Counted from the first letter of the stretch, positions 14,119 through 22,191 are shown. The stretch is DNA of 27,777 nucleotides from Zoogloeaceae bacterium (GCA_031259605.1 JAIRLE010000110.1:1-27777), one strand, 5' to 3'. The notes: generated by a model from the letters alone, not told the origin. Made by a program: numbers and translations.

Positions 14119-14691
14119 ATGTCCATCTCCCCTGCATCCCCCGCGGTTTCCGCAAACCAGGCCGCTGTCCAGCAACCCCTGGAAAAATCGGAGCCTGCCA
14201 AGGTCGGCTATTCCGCCGCCGACGCCAAGCATCAACTGAACGTACAGATTCTGGAAGCCTCCGCCAAAGTTTCCCTGACGGCAGGCGATGATCCGTTGTC
14301 GCTGGTTTTTCGTTCCGCCATTGACCGCATCAACGAATTGCTGTCCCCGGAATTCGGCCCCAACGCGCTGCAAAACGCCGCCGGGCAGGATAATTCGGCA
14401 GAAGCGACCGCCGAACGCATCCTGAGCCTGTCTACAGCCTTCTATGACGGCTACGCCAGGCAACACCCCGGCGAAGACCCGGAAGAAACCGCCAGGAATT
14501 TCGTCGCGCTGATTCGCGGCGGCTTCGAAAAAGGGTTTGGCGAAGCGCAGAACATCCTGGAAGGTCTGGGCGTGTTCAATGGCGAGGTCAAAAGCGGCGT
14601 CATGAAAACCTGGGAACTGGTGCAGCAAGGCTACGACGATTTCCTGGCCGGAAAACTCGAGGCCATCGCCAACAAGCCGGTCGAGGCGTAA
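14119..14691 (+). CDS. DUF5610 family protein, predicted flagellar-regulon member
   Basis: A 190-residue, probably soluble protein without signal peptide or membrane segment. The first 45 residues are Pro/Ala/Ser-rich and look disordered. The C-terminal half matches my memory of DUF5610: NSAEATAERILSLSTAFYDG, YARQHPGEDPEETARNFVAL, IRGGFEKGFGEAQNILEGLG and SGVMKTWELVQQGYDDFL. The function of the family is not established. A near-consensus sigma-28 promoter upstream places it in the late flagellar regulon, suggesting a role in motility or chemotaxis. It appears monocistronic. Confidence 0.88.
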   Translation: MSISPASPAVSANQAAVQQPLEKSEPAKVGYSAADAKHQLNVQILEASAKVSLTAGDDPLSLVFRSAIDRINELLSPEFGPNALQNAAGQDNSAEATAERILSLSTAFYDGYARQHPGEDPEETARNFVALIRGGFEKGFGEAQNILEGLGVFNGEVKSGVMKTWELVQQGYDDFLAGKLEAIANKPVEA

Positions 14692-14949
14692 TACCCGCCG
14701 GGCAAGCCGTGGGAAGCGCCTGGTTTTCCTTCTCCCCTGAAGGGGAAGAAGGCACCCAGAGGGCGGATGAGGGGACGGTTCACCCCGGAAAACACGGTTC
14801 AGGGATGAGAACCGCCGCCCCCCTCCCAGCGCTAAAGCGCCACCCTCTCCCGCGAGCGGGCGAGGGAAACCCCTGGAGACGATGAACAGGTTCTGAGCAC
14901 CCGGATACACATGCCTTTCGCGCAAATCCGCCTTATATAACATCAGTAT
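14692..14949. other. Intergenic region with hairpins, before tRNA-Cys
   Basis: This stretch has no gene. It holds a hairpin just after the DUF5610 gene at 14728-14752 (CCTTCTCCCC, loop TGAA, GGGGAAGAAGG). A second hairpin lies at 14849-14872 (CCCTCTCCC and GGGCGAGGG), of a type common between genes in high-GC proteobacteria. At 14881-14897 is a GATGAACAGGTTCTGAG motif that recurs at 8950 and 24794. The first hairpin may end the DUF5610 transcript, though no T-tract follows. Confidence 0.5.
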
Positions 14950-14978
14950 TTGACGCATCGCGCAAATTGGATCAGAAT
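14950..14978 (+). promoter_or_regulatory. Possible tRNA-Cys promoter
   Basis: TTGACG (14950-14955), 17-nt spacer, CAGAAT (14973-14978), with the tRNA 5' end 44 nt downstream. The -35 is 5/6 and the -10 is 4/6 with the key A2 and T6 bases present. Confidence 0.4.
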
Positions 14979-15022
14979 CCACGCCTTTCTCGTAACGAGC
15001 ACGTTGATCATCCATCCGTTAC

Positions 15023-15096
15023 GGCGCGATAGCAAAGCGGTTATGCACCGGATTGCAAATCCGAGTAGGTCGGTTCGACTCCGGCTCGCGCCTCCA
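15023..15096 (+). tRNA. tRNA-Cys (GCA anticodon)
   Basis: A 74-nt cloverleaf. The acceptor stem is GGCGCGA with TCGCGCC, followed by discriminator T and an encoded CCA. The anticodon loop is TTGCAAA, giving anticodon GCA, flanked by a CCGGA/TCCG stem. The T arm carries GGTTCGACTCC. No integrase or attachment-site duplication is visible beside it. Confidence 0.96.
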
Positions 15097-15118
15097 AGTG
15101 GAAAGGGTCGATTTCAGA

Positions 15119-15139
15119 GGGTTTGGGGGGTTTGGGGGG
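15119..15139 (+). other. G-run tract (G3-T3-G6-T3-G6), possible G-quadruplex
   Basis: Twenty-one bases of G and T only, with three G-tracts separated by TTT, starting 22 nt after the tRNA-Cys 3' end. It could fold as a G-quadruplex if the G6 runs split. The rest of 15097-15324, up to the dadA stop, holds nothing I recognise. Confidence 0.45.
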
Positions 15140-15324
15140 TTGAATTGAGGGGTGCGAGGTCTTACGAGGTTTGATGGTCTGCGCAAAGTCTTGTAATTGC
15201 CCAGATTCCTGTTCGTCGCTGTGCCGTTCATCCAGAAAACCTATCCTTTTGTCGAGCGCATGCGCCCTTTCGGCATCGGGAAACAGAGTTCGGGAAAACT
15301 GGCGTCGGCGCGCGAAAAACCCCT

Positions 15325-16611
15325 CTACGCCGCCTTGAACCCCGTCCCCAAAAACGGGAAATCCATGCCCGGGTCTTCTCCGGCAACCAGCGCGGCAAGC
15401 GCCGTGGCGGAACCGCAGGCGAGCGTCCAGCCCAGGGTGCCGTGGCCGGTATTGAGCCACAGGCCGGGAAGCTTGCATCGACCGATCAGGGGAACATTGG
15501 AAGGCGTGGCGGGCCTCAGTCCGCACCAGAATTGCGGGTCGCCGACAAAACGCAGTTCCGGGAACAATTCCCGCGTGCGACGCAGCAATGCCTGACAGCG
15601 GGTAGGATTGAGGTCAAGATTGTAGCCGTTGAATTCCGCCGTACCCGCGACGCGCAGGCGATTGCCCAGACGCGAAAACACCATCTTGTGGCTGTCGTCG
15701 GTAAGGCTGACGCAAGGCGCGGGCGTATCCGGCGCGAGATCCAGGGTGGCGGAATAGCCCTTGGCGGGATATATCGGCAAACGCACGCCATAAGGTCGCA
15801 GGAAGGGCGCGGAATAACTGCCCAGCGCCAGCACCGAAGCCTCCGCCTGGAAGCGCCTGCCATCCTGCAAGATGACGCCTTCCACCCGATCCCCGCGCAA
15901 ATCCAGCCGGGCAATGGGCGCGTTGAAGCAAAATTCGACGCCAAGGGCGGTGGCGCGCGCGGCCATCGCCTCTGTAAAGCGGCAGGCGTCGCCGGATTCG
16001 TCGGTGGGCGTGTAGTCGCCGCCCGCCAGACGCGCGAGCGCCGACGCGAGCGCCGGTTCGATGTCCACGCAGGTTTGCGCGTCGATGGGTTCGCGCGCCA
16101 GGCCGTAATGCCGCATCAGGCGGGCAGTGTGAATAGCGTGCGCAAAGGACTGGCGGTCGGTATAAAGATGCAGGATGCCTTTTTGCAGGCCATCGTATGC
16201 GTGGTTGAAATCCGCGCCTTCCGCCGCGCTCAACTGCTGGCGCAGGATTTGCAGCTGTTCGCGGCTTTCCAGCGCCAGACGCACGATGGCGCGGGTATTG
16301 GCGCGGGCGCGGGCGGGCGGGCAGTTGCCCAGAAAGGCCAGCGACCATTTGAGGAGCGGCAGATCATGCGGACGCAGGCGAAAGAGCAGCGGCGCGTCCT
16401 CTTTCCCCAGCCAGGCCAGCATCTGCGGCAAGGCGCGGGGATTGGCCCAGGGTTCGGCGTGGGAGGCGGAAATCTGCCCGCCGTTGGCGCGGCTGGTTTC
16501 CTCGGCAACGGCAGCGCGACGCTCGATGACCGTGACTTCATGCCCGGCCTGACGCAAATACCAGGCGCTTGTGACGCCAATCACCCCCGCGCCGAGAACA
16601 AGAATTTTCAT
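15325..16611 (-). CDS. dadA: D-amino acid dehydrogenase small subunit
   Basis: A 428-residue FAD-dependent dehydrogenase that oxidises D-amino acids (typically D-alanine) to 2-oxoacids at the inner face of the cytoplasmic membrane, feeding electrons to the respiratory chain. The FAD-binding Rossmann motif is VLGAGVIGVTSAWYLRQAGH at 4-23. SRANGGQIS is the conserved flavin-contact segment. The C-terminus has FWCGLRPATPSNVPLIG and NTGHGTLGWTLACGSA, typical of DadA. Length is normal. The ATG at 16611 is the one embedded in leader copy C. No dadX racemase or lrp-type regulator lies next to it. Confidence 0.93.
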   Translation of the reverse strand: MKILVLGAGVIGVTSAWYLRQAGHEVTVIERRAAVAEETSRANGGQISASHAEPWANPRALPQMLAWLGKEDAPLLFRLRPHDLPLLKWSLAFLGNCPPARARANTRAIVRLALESREQLQILRQQLSAAEGADFNHAYDGLQKGILHLYTDRQSFAHAIHTARLMRHYGLAREPIDAQTCVDIEPALASALARLAGGDYTPTDESGDACRFTEAMAARATALGVEFCFNAPIARLDLRGDRVEGVILQDGRRFQAEASVLALGSYSAPFLRPYGVRLPIYPAKGYSATLDLAPDTPAPCVSLTDDSHKMVFSRLGNRLRVAGTAEFNGYNLDLNPTRCQALLRRTRELFPELRFVGDPQFWCGLRPATPSNVPLIGRCKLPGLWLNTGHGTLGWTLACGSATALAALVAGEDPGMDFPFLGTGFKAA

Positions 16612-16710
16612 CGTAAAACCAACTCCGGTTTGAAACTCCCACCCGTAAGAAAGGCGCGGAGGTCAAGCCCCCTCATCAACGGTCGGGGTCTCGACCGCAG
16701 CCATTCTCAA
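16607..16710 (-). repeat. Leader repeat, copy C (upstream of dadA)
   Basis: On the minus strand: TTGAGAATGGCTGCGGTCGA, then the hairpin at 16661-16696 with arms GGTCGAGACCCC and GGGGGCTTGACC, GCGCCTTTCTTACGGG, TTTCAAACCGGAGT and TTTTACGATGAAA. The final ATG is the dadA start at 16611. Compared with copies A and B it lacks the GGGGTTTCTCTCCCC block at its 5' edge. Confidence 0.85.
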
Positions 16711-16883
16711 GGGCATAGGCATCCACATATCCGATATTCCCCGGTATTCCCCTCGCCCCCAAAGGGGACGAGGGTAAAAAACCTGCCCCTCTCCTGCTTC
16801 GCGGAAGAGGGAACGGCAGGCGTTCGCGCTGCGTCTGGAAGATTTTCTCTCCGTCCTTGTTTTTTCAAAACAGCTTCCCAGAC
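16711..16883. other. Intergenic spacer between leader copy C and the stem-loop after spoT
   Basis: No gene is supported here. It contains a strong hairpin at 16750-16774 (CCCTCG-C-CCCC, loop AAA, GGGG-A-CGAGGG) next to an A-run, and a TGTTTTGAAAAAACA-type palindrome near 16860-16873. In the ATPase locus the same two repeat types are only about 10 nt apart, so this stretch looks like an insertion or replacement between them. Confidence 0.4.
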
Positions 16884-16905
16884 CGGCAGCCCTGAAGGGT
16901 TGCCG
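16884..16905 (-). repeat. Stem-loop repeat, copy 2 (3' of spoT)
   Basis: CGGCAGCCC, loop TGAA, GGGTTGCCG on the plus strand: a fully paired 9-bp stem (one G-T pair), starting 30 nt after the spoT stop. It matches 7779-7800, including flanking GACCGGCAG and AATTT. The sequence differences between copies preserve pairing. Confidence 0.6.
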
Positions 16906-16935
16906 TTGAATTTTGCCGCGCCGCCCATGGAATTG

Positions 16936-19182
16936 TCATTCTCCGTGCGCCGTCGCGCGATGGATTCTCACTACCTGCGGAATGCGGCGCAGGTTTTTCA
17001 TGACCTGCGCCAGATGGGCGCGCGAGCCAACCTGGAGAATGAAGTTGAGATGGGAATGGTGTTTTTCCGCGTCGCCTTCCATGGTGACGTTTTCGATATT
17101 GGAGCCGGATTGCGAAATGACGGCGGCGACCTGCGCGAGCATGCCGCGCGCGTTTTCGACTTCCAGGCTGATGCGCACATCGAACAGGCGGCCGGGATCG
17201 GGTTCCCATTCCACGTCTATCCATTTGTTGGGTTCGCGCGAGCGCGACCTGCGGATGACGAGGCAATCGTGGGTATGGATGATCAGTCCCTGTCCTTTCT
17301 TGATGGAGCCGACGACGGGGTCGCCGGGAATGGGCTGGCAGCATTTGGCGAGCTGGATGGCCATGCCCTCCGCGCCCCGGATGATCAGGGTTCCGGCATA
17401 CGGAGCGGCAACGACGGCATCGTCGGCCAAAAGACGGCTGGCGACGATTTCCGCCAGCCGCTTGCCCAGGCCGATGTCGGTAAAGACTTCCCGTGCGTTG
17501 CGGTTGCCTCCCGCCTTGATGACATGCTCCCAGGCGGCGGCGGGGACTTTTTCCGGAGAGACGCCGCGATGGATGAGTTCCTGGTTGAGCAGGCGTTCGC
17601 CCAGCGCGGCGGATTCCTCGTTATGCACGGTGCGCAAAAAGTGGCGGATGCGGCTTCTGGCGCGGCCGGTCTTCACATAGCTCAACCACACGGGATTGGG
17701 ATGGGCATGGACGGCGGTGATGATTTCCACGAGATCGCCGTTCTTCAGTTCCGCGCGCAAGGGAGCGGATTCGTGGTTGATGCGCGCGGCGATGCAGCGG
17801 TTGCCGACATCCGTATGGATGGCATAGGCCATATCCACTGGCGTCGCGCCCTGCGGCAGATTGATGATGTGTCCCTTGGGCGTAAAGACGTAAACATCGT
17901 CCGGAAAAAGGTCGATTTTGACGTTTTCGAAAAATTCGGAAGAATCGCCGCTTTGCATTTCCAGGAGGGAGTGCAGCCACTTGTGGGTGCGGATATGCAG
18001 GTCCGCGCCGCCGTGTTCAGTATCCTTGTAGAGCCAGTGCGCCGCGATGCCCTCGCGCGCGACATGGTGCATTTCCTCGGTGCGAATCTGTATTTCCAGC
18101 GGCGCGCCGGTCGGGCCGATCAGTGTGGTGTGCAGGGATTGATAGCCATTGGCCTTGGGAAGCGCAATGTAATCCTTGACCTTGCCGGGCACGGGTTTGT
18201 ACAGGGCGTGCAGCGCGCCCAGGGCCAGATAGCAGGCGGGAATGTCCGGCAGGATGACGCGAAAGCCGTAAATATCCTGGATATGGGCAAAGCGGCGATG
18301 CTTGTGCGCCATCTTGCTGTACAGGGAATACAGGCTTTTTTCGCGCCCGAACACCCGCGCGCCATGAATGCCGACTTCGGCGATTTTTTGCCGGATAGCG
18401 TTCTGGATGCGGCCGATGAGTTCCCTGTTGTCGCCCTGGAATGCCGCCATGGCGCGCGTCAATACTCTGGCGCGCAACGGGTGCAGAAGATGAAAGGACG
18501 TATCCTGCAAATCCCGGAACATCTTGTGCAACCCAAGACGATTGGCGATGGGCGCGTAGATTTCCAGGGTTTCCAGCGCGATGCGCTGGCGCTTGTCGGC
18601 GCGGATGGCGGACATGGTATGCAGATTGTGGTGCCGATCCGCCAGCTTGATCAGCACCACGCGCAGATCGCGCGCCATTGCCAGCATCATCTTGCGGAAA
18701 TTTTCCGCCTGCGCCTCACGGTAGGAAGAAAACTCGATTTTGTCGAGCTTGGAAAGTCCATCGACCAATTCGGCAATGGCTGGATTGAAGCGTTCCGCCA
18801 GTTCCGCCTTGGCGATGCCGGCGTCTTCCTGCACGTCATGCAGCAGGGCGGCGCAAATGGCGTCGGCATCCATGCGCCAACCGGCGATCATGCTGGCGAC
18901 GGCAAGCGGATGGGTGATGTAGGGTTCGCCGGAAAGCCGCGTCTGATCCAGATGCGCGCGGCGGGCATAGTCCAGCGCCGCTTCGATGCGTTCGATATCG
19001 GCGGCCTTGAGATAATCCAGGCAGGCGACGAAATTCCGGCATGCCGGATCATCGGGAAAGACGACGGCGGCGGACGCTGCGGGGGAACGGGCGGCGGGTT
19101 CCGCGCCGTCCGCGTCGTCGACGCCGACGGTCGACACGGCGTTCACAGTGGGCGGCGCAAGGAAGGAAGCCTCGTCGCGCAT
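16936..19182 (-). CDS. spoT: Bifunctional (p)ppGpp synthetase/hydrolase
   Basis: A 748-residue stringent-response enzyme that makes and degrades (p)ppGpp. After a Pro/Ala-rich N-terminal extension (1-45) comes the HD hydrolase domain with YITHPLAVASMIAG (HP at 91-92) and LLHDVQEDAG (HDxxED at 115-120). These metal-site residues are intact, so hydrolysis should work. The synthetase domain has KSLYSLYSKMAHK, DIYGFRVILPD, GYQSLHTTLIGP and LEIQIRTEEMHHVAREGIAAHW. A TGS domain begins VYVFTPKGHIINLPQGATPVDMAY, and a C-terminal ACT domain covers about 670-745. Position directly after gmk and rpoZ is the classic spoT context. A stem-loop repeat follows the stop. Confidence 0.95.
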   Translation of the reverse strand: MRDEASFLAPPTVNAVSTVGVDDADGAEPAARSPAASAAVVFPDDPACRNFVACLDYLKAADIERIEAALDYARRAHLDQTRLSGEPYITHPLAVASMIAGWRMDADAICAALLHDVQEDAGIAKAELAERFNPAIAELVDGLSKLDKIEFSSYREAQAENFRKMMLAMARDLRVVLIKLADRHHNLHTMSAIRADKRQRIALETLEIYAPIANRLGLHKMFRDLQDTSFHLLHPLRARVLTRAMAAFQGDNRELIGRIQNAIRQKIAEVGIHGARVFGREKSLYSLYSKMAHKHRRFAHIQDIYGFRVILPDIPACYLALGALHALYKPVPGKVKDYIALPKANGYQSLHTTLIGPTGAPLEIQIRTEEMHHVAREGIAAHWLYKDTEHGGADLHIRTHKWLHSLLEMQSGDSSEFFENVKIDLFPDDVYVFTPKGHIINLPQGATPVDMAYAIHTDVGNRCIAARINHESAPLRAELKNGDLVEIITAVHAHPNPVWLSYVKTGRARSRIRHFLRTVHNEESAALGERLLNQELIHRGVSPEKVPAAAWEHVIKAGGNRNAREVFTDIGLGKRLAEIVASRLLADDAVVAAPYAGTLIIRGAEGMAIQLAKCCQPIPGDPVVGSIKKGQGLIIHTHDCLVIRRSRSREPNKWIDVEWEPDPGRLFDVRISLEVENARGMLAQVAAVISQSGSNIENVTMEGDAEKHHSHLNFILQVGSRAHLAQVMKNLRRIPQVVRIHRATAHGE

Positions 19183-19219
19183 GATGACCCGCCGCTCCTC
19201 CCGTCAGCGCATCCGGCGT

Positions 19220-19426
19220 TCAGGCTTGCCCGCGGTTCAACACTTCCTTTCCGACCTTGGCGGCGGCGATCTCGCGCAGGGCGATGACCGTCGGCTTGTC
19301 CTTTTCGTCTTCCACCAGCGGCGTTGCGCCGGCGAGCAACTGCCGCGCGCGGTGGGCGGCGGAAAGCGACATTTCAAAGCGGTTGGGAATGTGTTTCAGG
19401 CAATCTTCAACGGTAATGCGAGCCAT
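19220..19426 (-). CDS. rpoZ: DNA-directed RNA polymerase omega subunit
   Basis: A 68-residue omega subunit that helps fold and hold beta' in RNA polymerase and forms part of a ppGpp site. It begins MARITVEDCLKHIPNRFEMSL, with AAHRARQLLAG and KPTVIALREIAAAKVG, all strongly conserved. The ATG at 19426 gives the standard N-terminus; the open frame upstream is the gmk region. It lies 10 nt after gmk and 37 nt before spoT. Confidence 0.96.
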   Translation of the reverse strand: MARITVEDCLKHIPNRFEMSLSAAHRARQLLAGATPLVEDEKDKPTVIALREIAAAKVGKEVLNRGQA

Positions 19427-19436
19427 GATGCGGTTC

Positions 19437-20069
19437 TCAGAGAGATGGAAAGAAGCGTTCAAAATATTCGGGATGCCGCCGCCGCTGACAGGAAAGCGTG
19501 AGCCTCGATGCCGCGACGATGCTTGCGAGCTGGGCATATGCCGTGTCCAGATCGGCGTTCATGATAGCATAAGCACAGTCGTCCACATGCCGGATTTCCT
19601 CGTGTGCCGCCGCAAGACGCCGTTCGATGACCGCGGCGTCATCCGTGCCGCGTCCGCGCAAGCGTTCCGCCAGCGCTTCCAGTGAAGGCGGCAAAATGAA
19701 AATGCCGATGGCGTCGGGGAACATGCCGCGCGCCTGCGCCGCGCCCTGCCAGTCGATTTCCAGCAGCACATCGCGCCCCATCGCCCATTGCCCGGTTATC
19801 CAGCGGCGGGAAGTGCCGTAGTAATTGCCATGCACCTTTGCCCATTCGAGAAAATCCCCGGCTTTTCGCATGGCATCGAAGCGCGCTTCATCCATGAAAT
19901 GATAGTCATGTCCGTCGACTTCACCCGGACGCGGCGGACGGGTCGTGCAGGAAATGGAAAGGGCGAGATCCGGCGTCCGGGCGATGAGGCGGCGCACCAG
20001 CGTGGTCTTGCCCGCGCCCGAAGGCGCGACGACGATGAACAGCAGGCCGGACACGGACGCCTCGCTCAT
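19437..20069 (-). CDS. gmk: Guanylate kinase
   Basis: A 210-residue enzyme that phosphorylates GMP to GDP with ATP. The P-loop is APSGAGKTT at about 15-23. GMP-binding signatures are SCTTRPPRPGEVDGHDYHFM, FLEWAKVHGNYYGTS and VLLEIDWQGAAQ. The lid and adenine region follows (IFILPPSLEALAERLRGRGTDD). The ATG overlaps the stop of the upstream lipoprotein gene (ATGA), coupling nucleotide metabolism genes to dolP here. Confidence 0.96.
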   Translation of the reverse strand: MSEASVSGLLFIVVAPSGAGKTTLVRRLIARTPDLALSISCTTRPPRPGEVDGHDYHFMDEARFDAMRKAGDFLEWAKVHGNYYGTSRRWITGQWAMGRDVLLEIDWQGAAQARGMFPDAIGIFILPPSLEALAERLRGRGTDDAAVIERRLAAAHEEIRHVDDCAYAIMNADLDTAYAQLASIVAASRLTLSCQRRRHPEYFERFFPSL

Positions 20070-20722
20070 TGCCCGCCGGCGTCCCCGCCGGTGGATGTGG
20101 CGGAATTGGCAAGACTGTTCTCGATGCGGCGGATTTCCTCGTCACTTTCTATCACCAGCACATTGACCACTTTCAGCACGCCGCGGGTGGTGCGCGCGAT
20201 TTGCACGGCGGCGGCGGCTTCGCGCGCATTGACGATGCCGAGCAGGAAGACCGCGCCCGCTTCCGTGACCACCTTCACATGACTGGCGGTAAATTGATCG
20301 GCGTCGACGAAGCGGGCCTTGACCTTGGAGCTGATGAATGCGTCATTGCTGCGCGACGCGAGGCCGCTGTTGCCCGATATGACGACTTCATTCAACACGC
20401 CCTGTACGTTTTCGATGCGGCGCACTTCTTCGGCGATTTGCGCCTTGACCGTCTCGCTGGGCGCTTCGCCCGTAATCAGCACGCGGCGGTTGTAGCTGGT
20501 GAAATTGACGTGGCTGACTTCCTTCAAGGCGCTGGAAAGCCGGGCGGCGGCTTTCAGTTCGATGGCGGTGTCATCGGTCTGGACGCCGATGGAGCGGCGA
20601 TCCACCACCGCCATGACGCCAGTGGTCACGCCGACCAGCGCCACGCCAAAACAGCCTTGCAGGGCGGGCAGCGCAAGCAGCAGGGCAAGACAGACAAGAA
20701 CAGGACGAACGATACGCTTCAT
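20066..20722 (-). CDS. dolP: Outer-membrane lipoprotein with two BON domains (DolP/YraP family)
   Basis: A 218-residue lipoprotein precursor. The signal peptide runs through MKRIVRPVLVCLALLLALPA and the lipobox LQGC gives lipidated Cys24. Two BON domains follow: about 45-115 (DTAIELKAAARLSSAL, VLITGEAPSETVKAQIAEEV, VQGVLNEV) and about 125-195 (ISSKVKARFV, VFLLGIVNAREAAAAVQIA, RGVLKVVN). DolP in E. coli supports outer membrane integrity and Bam function. The short C-terminal tail is Ser/Gly-rich. It comes after the yraN-HIRAN-diaA group, matching the E. coli yraN-diaA-dolP order. Confidence 0.92.
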   Translation of the reverse strand: MKRIVRPVLVCLALLLALPALQGCFGVALVGVTTGVMAVVDRRSIGVQTDDTAIELKAAARLSSALKEVSHVNFTSYNRRVLITGEAPSETVKAQIAEEVRRIENVQGVLNEVVISGNSGLASRSNDAFISSKVKARFVDADQFTASHVKVVTEAGAVFLLGIVNAREAAAAVQIARTTRGVLKVVNVLVIESDEEIRRIENSLANSATSTGGDAGGQ

Positions 20723-20774
20723 TTTTCAGCTCCCGGTTGAAAGTCGATGAGAACGGAACACACAACGCGCGCCA

Positions 20775-21368
20775 TCATTCAATTCCTGTGCGGAAGGCTG
20801 TGTCGATGGCGTCGCACAGACAGTGGATGAGCAAGATGTGGGTTTCCTGGATGCGGGCGGTACGTTTGTCGGGGACGGCCAGCAGGATGTCCCCTGTTTG
20901 CAGCAGATCCCGCATCTGGCCGCCTTCCGCGCCCGTCAGGGCGATGACTTGCATTTCCCGCTCGTGCGCGGCATGAATGGCGGCGATTACATTGCCGGAA
21001 TTGCCGGAGGTGGAAATCGCCAGCAGCGCGTCGCCCGCGCGTCCCAAGGCGCGCACTTGGCGGGAAAAGATGTGCTGGAAGCCGTAATCGTTGCCGACGG
21101 CGGTGAGAATGGAAGCGTCGGTGGTGAGCGCGATGGCGGAAAGTTCCTGGCGTTCCGTCTCGAAACGCCCAACCAGTTCGGCGGCAAAGTGCTGGGCGTC
21201 GGCGGCGGAACCGCCATTGCCGCAGGCCAGTACGCGACCGCCGGCAAGCAGGGCGCGCGTCACGCATTCGCAGGCATTGACCAGCGGCAACGCCAATGAT
21301 TCCATGGACGCCTGCTTGACGCGGATGCTGTCCGCAAAATGCTGGCGGATGCGGTTGATTGAATCCAT
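20775..21368 (-). CDS. diaA: SIS-domain protein, DiaA/GmhA family
   Basis: A 197-residue sugar-isomerase (SIS) domain protein. Signatures are LACGNGGSAADAQHFAAELVGRF, LTTDASILTAVGNDYGF, RAGDALLAISTSGNSGN and RTARIQETHILLIHCLCDAID. The family includes phosphoheptose isomerase GmhA and the DnaA-binding replication-timing factor DiaA; the yraN-diaA-dolP neighbourhood favours DiaA, but the sequence alone does not exclude an isomerase. It lies 52 nt upstream of dolP on the same strand. Confidence 0.88.
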   Translation of the reverse strand: MDSINRIRQHFADSIRVKQASMESLALPLVNACECVTRALLAGGRVLACGNGGSAADAQHFAAELVGRFETERQELSAIALTTDASILTAVGNDYGFQHIFSRQVRALGRAGDALLAISTSGNSGNVIAAIHAAHEREMQVIALTGAEGGQMRDLLQTGDILLAVPDKRTARIQETHILLIHCLCDAIDTAFRTGIE

Positions 21369-21407
21369 CCCGGTTTGGTTGTCAAAAACAAAGGATGAAT
21401 TCTAGCA

Positions 21408-21797
21408 TTACAGATCCAGCCAGACTTCAAATTCCAGACGTTGCCAAGGGTCGGCAGCCTCCGGATCCAGGCGGGAAATCCGGGCATGGAGCGTCTTGCC
21501 CCGATCCAGCGCGGCGGCCACGGCGTGGTTTTCCCGGCGCGGCACATAGCCCAGTTGGCGTCCCCGCCATTCCACGCGGATGGCCTTGGCGTCGTAAGGA
21601 TTATCCGGTTCGCGGACGAGCGTCAGCGCGTCGCCCACGCGCATATCGACATGCAGGCGCGCCAGCGCGTGAAACTGACTGCCCGCCAGCGGCGAGGATT
21701 GCACCAGCAGACGGATATGCGCTTCCTCGCCTGAAAGCGGAGGGGCAAGGAATGCCAACGACAGGCAAAGACACTCAATCATCCGCCGTAAAGGCAT
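21408..21797 (-). CDS. Secreted HIRAN-domain protein
   Basis: A 129-residue protein. Residues 1-23 look like a signal peptide (MPLRRMIECLCLSLAFLAPP). A HIRAN domain follows: LVREPDNPYDAKAIRVEWRG (60-79) and LGYVPRRENHAVAAALDRG (82-100). HIRAN domains bind single-stranded or 3' DNA ends in helicases, but small stand-alone versions with signal peptides occur beside yraN in betaproteobacteria and have no settled role. The start at 21797 is preferred because it gives the basic signal-peptide head; the ATG at 21782 overlaps the yraN stop (ATGATTGA) and is the alternative. Confidence 0.85.
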   Translation of the reverse strand: MPLRRMIECLCLSLAFLAPPLSGEEAHIRLLVQSSPLAGSQFHALARLHVDMRVGDALTLVREPDNPYDAKAIRVEWRGRQLGYVPRRENHAVAAALDRGKTLHARISRLDPEAADPWQRLEFEVWLDL

Positions 21798-22179
21798 GGC
21801 GTATCCATTCCAGGTTGTTGGCGTCGAGACCGTCGAGCAACACGCAGTCGAAGCGGCAGTTGCCGCGTTGCGAATGACGCAGCCGCCAGTGCTGCGCCGC
21901 AAGGAGCAGACGGCGGCGCTTGGGGGCGCCGATGCTACCGATTGCGCCGCCGAACGCCTGCGAACGGCGCAGTCGCACTTCCACGAAGACCGTGATTTCT
22001 CCTTCACGGGCGATGATGTCGATCTCGCCGCCGCGCACACGAAAATTGCGCGCGACGATGGCAAGCCCCTGCGCGCGCAGATAATTTGCCGCCAGCGTCT
22101 CCGCGCGCATACCATCCGTACTTTCCGCATCGCGCCGCGCCTTTTTCCAAAGACCGGTCAACCAGTTTTTCATGCTCAT
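21775..22179 (-). CDS. yraN: YraN family (UPF0102) nuclease-like protein
   Basis: A 134-residue protein with an endonuclease-like fold. Conserved blocks are GMRAETLAANYLRAQGLAIV, FRVRGGEIDIIAREGEITVF with VEVRLRRS, and CRFDCVLLDG. The EID and EVR acidic/basic residues match the PD-(D/E)xK-type core. The function in cells is unknown. The ATG at 22179 lies only 12 nt from the divergent rsmI ATG, so its 5' signals must lie inside rsmI coding DNA; an ATG at 22173 is also possible. Confidence 0.92.
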   Translation of the reverse strand: MSMKNWLTGLWKKARRDAESTDGMRAETLAANYLRAQGLAIVARNFRVRGGEIDIIAREGEITVFVEVRLRRSQAFGGAIGSIGAPKRRRLLLAAQHWRLRHSQRGNCRFDCVLLDGLDANNLEWIRHAFTADD

Positions 22180-22191
22180 TCCGCTTCTGCC

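Noticed and set aside
15097..15324. Integrated element using tRNA-Cys as attachment site
   Set aside because: No integrase gene and no repeated tRNA 3' end are visible; the neighbouring genes are ordinary.
16707..16928. 73-codon minus-strand frame between spoT and dadA
   Set aside because: It runs through the stem-loop and hairpins of the intergenic repeats, has no ribosome-binding site that stands out and resembles no family.
15442..19287. Very long open frame on the plus strand across dadA and spoT
   Set aside because: It is the antisense shadow of two well-recognised minus-strand genes in GC-rich DNA; it has no family resemblance and spans an intergenic region.
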